From: Pyricularia pennisetigena
Taxonomy: Eukaryota > Ascomycota > Sordariomycetes > Magnaporthales > Pyriculariaceae
Assembly: GCF_004337985.1 (NCBI RefSeq)
Contig: NC_043741.1
Location: forward strand, 3,534,953 to 3,598,952
Length of the DNA: 64,000 nucleotides
Reading direction: 5' to 3'
The position numbers and the translations under genes are program-made. This document shows positions 62,117 through 64,000 of this stretch, piece by piece; positions within the stretch are counted from its first letter, which is position 1; each line of letters begins with the position of its first letter. The notes under the pieces are model-generated. The model did no database searches, was not told the origin of the DNA, and saw only the letters and a program-made list of their open reading frames with translations.

Positions 62117-63992
62117 ATGGCTGCGCTCGCAAGCAAGCAGCAATCACAAAAGATTTTCGAGAAGCTCAAGACCAAGCAGGCAAACAAAGTAAGCCCCGCC
62201 GCCACTGTTCTCTTTCCCCTCTGCAGATTCCCAGATCGATCAACACATACATATCTCCACTACTGCCTCCGGATGCTTTTCGAAGTAGCCCATACTCCGC
62301 AAGACACCGCCCGCCTACTGACACTTTCCGCTTCTTGTCTACAGATATGCTTTGACTGCGGACAGAAGAACCCAACGTGGACGTCCGTTCCATTCGGGAT
62401 CTATCTTTGCCTCGACTGCTCCTCGAACCATCGCAATCTCGGAGTGCACATTTCTTTTGTGCGCTCCACAAACCTCGATCGTAAGTATCTTGCTGTTTCC
62501 ACGCGCGCCTTTGTCAGAGCTGAGACTTCGAGGTTTCAGAACCAAGTGGATATACCGTGACTGACATGGCTGCGTCGTGGATGGACAGAATGGCAATGGG
62601 ACCAACTGCGCGTCATGAAAGTGGGTGGCAATGAATCGGCCACCAAATTCTTTCAGCAGAACGGAGGATCCGCCGCCTTGAACAGCAAGGACCCCAAGAC
62701 CAAGTATCATTCGCCCGTAGCGACCAAGTACAAGGAGGAGCTGAAGAAACGAGCGGCGCGGGACGCCAAGGAGTAAGCGGCCTCACCCTGCTATAGGCTA
62801 TAACATGTCTTGCTTGACGAGCGCTAACGAGCCATATCCACTATAGGTACCCCGAGGAAGTCGTCATCACTGACGGCACCGATGCAGGAGACGGCACAAA
62901 CACTCCCGCTGGGGAGCCGGACGACGATTTCTTCTCCTCATGGGACAAGCCTGCGATCAAGAAGCCCACGCCTCCGGTCTCACGAACGGCTACCCCGCCA
63001 GTAGTGGGAAGGACGCCATCCCCCTTCCTCACTACCGGTGGCGCCAACGGGAAGGACATCGCTCGTACTCCCTCGCCGCTCGCCAAGCCCGCAGACTCCG
63101 CCGCCAAGCCCGCCGCCAGCCGTATCACTCACTCGTCGGCCCTTAAGAAAACGACGGGCGCAGGCCCCAAGAAGGCAAATGTGCTCGGAGCGAAGAAGAC
63201 TACCAAGCTCGGGGTGAAGAAGGTCAACGCCGAAGTCATTGACTTTGATGAAGCCGAGAAGAAAGCTAAGGAGGAGGCCGAAAGGATTGAGAAGCTTGGT
63301 TACGACCCAGATGACATAGATACCACTGCTCCGAAGAAGGTTGGCGGTGCCAAGGCCGAGTCGAGCGGTGCTGGCATCCTGGCGCCTACACCTGTCAGCC
63401 CAGCACGAGGTGGATACGGTTCATCGGGCCACAGCAGGGAGAAGTCTGCATCCGAGATGGAGAGACTTGGTATGGGCATTGGCAGGCTAGGATTCGGCCA
63501 AGTTGGTGGCAACAAGCCCGCCGCGGCAGCGCAGCAAAAGAAGGGCGGCGGCTTCGGATCGGTTGGCCCTATCAAGGCGACTCCGGAAGGTACGTGATAT
63601 GATCGTCCCATTTGATGGTAAGACTAGAAGACTGACCGTTTTTCGTAAACCTAGCCGACGAGGAGAAGTATGCGCGAAGCAAATTCGGTTCGCAGAAGGC
63701 CATCTCCTCGGACGAATTCTTTGGCAAGGGCTCCTATGACCCCAACGCCCAGGCCGAGGCCAAGACACGGCTGCAAGGCTTCGAAGGTGCCTCGGCCATC
63801 TCTTCTAACGCCTACTTCGGCCGGCCCGAGGAGGAAGAGGCCGAAGAGTATGGCGATTTGGAGACCGCTGCCAAGGACTTCATTCGCAAGTTTGGCCTCA
63901 CGCGGGGTGATGACCTCGAGAACCTCACTGCAGTGCTTGGAGAAGGCGCAACGAAGCTGCAGGGGGCTATTCGCAGCTATCTCGGCAGCTAG
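62117..63992 (+). CDS. GLO3: ARF GTPase-activating protein Glo3 (ArfGAP2/3 type), 490 aa
   Basis: Glo3 stimulates GTP hydrolysis on Arf1 during COPI vesicle formation and Golgi-to-ER retrieval. Five exons, 62117-62188, 62345-62480, 62589-62772, 62847-63589 and 63655-63992, join in frame to 490 residues, with the stop just inside the window. The ArfGAP domain starts near residue 10. Its zinc finger is C26-x2-C29-x16-C46-x2-C49, followed by SNHRNLG with the catalytic arginine finger R54 and the invariant [20 protein letters not shown]. The central region is Lys/Ala/Pro-rich ([12 protein letters not shown]), which in Glo3 binds coatomer. The C-terminal part has the [13 protein letters not shown] and [14 protein letters not shown] motifs of the Glo3 regulatory region, and the protein ends in a probable amphipathic helix ([11 protein letters not shown]). 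No upstream in-frame ATG competes with the chosen start. Confidence 0.97.
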
Positions 63993-64000
63993 ACGCCTCG

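Overview
The window is nuclear DNA of a filamentous ascomycete (Pezizomycotina, most likely Sordariomycetes). The evidence is short spliceosomal introns (57-190 nt) with GT..AG ends and CTRAC-like branch sites, long gene-poor spacers with CT-rich stretches and long homopolymers, and typical filamentous-fungal proteins: a CreA/Cre1 carbon repressor, a WSC wall sensor, a fungal-type homoserine O-acetyltransferase with its low-complexity insert, and a THO2 with an RS/RD-rich tail. Eleven protein genes can be supported. Exon joins were checked by reading frame across every intron. No rRNA, tRNA, CRISPR array or intact transposon was recognised.

Left third (1-26 kb): a CSC1/PHM7-type mechanosensitive cation channel (minus, cut by the left edge); an intronless coiled-coil protein of unknown function (plus); a kelch ectodomain, single-pass membrane protein with a very long cytoplasmic tail (plus); a WSC-domain cell-wall sensor (plus); and a DUF300/TMEM184 (Hfl1-like) multi-pass membrane protein (plus). 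Four of these five genes encode membrane proteins, which suits cell-surface or stress sensing. I see no proof that they form a functional cluster.

Middle (26-46 kb): THO2, the large scaffold of the THO mRNP-export complex (minus), lies head-to-head with met2, homoserine O-acetyltransferase (plus). An 8.1-kb stretch without a convincing gene follows, then cre1/creA (minus).

Right third (46-64 kb): an 8.8-kb gene-free stretch upstream of cre1 holds G-tracts, a cluster of CreA-type SYGGRG sites and an 84-N assembly gap. It is followed by a six-exon RAD51-paralogue ATPase (plus), a 4.3-kb spacer, TIM21 of the mitochondrial TIM23 translocase (minus), and head-to-head with it GLO3, a COPI-associated ARF-GAP (plus), which ends 8 bases before the window edge.

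These are mostly single-copy housekeeping genes and do not form an operon-like pathway. I found no clear new multi-gene system. The best leads are the two large gene-free flanks of cre1, the kelch receptor-like protein, the unrecognised coiled-coil protein, a 9-bp motif repeated in spacers, and a few splice-level oddities.
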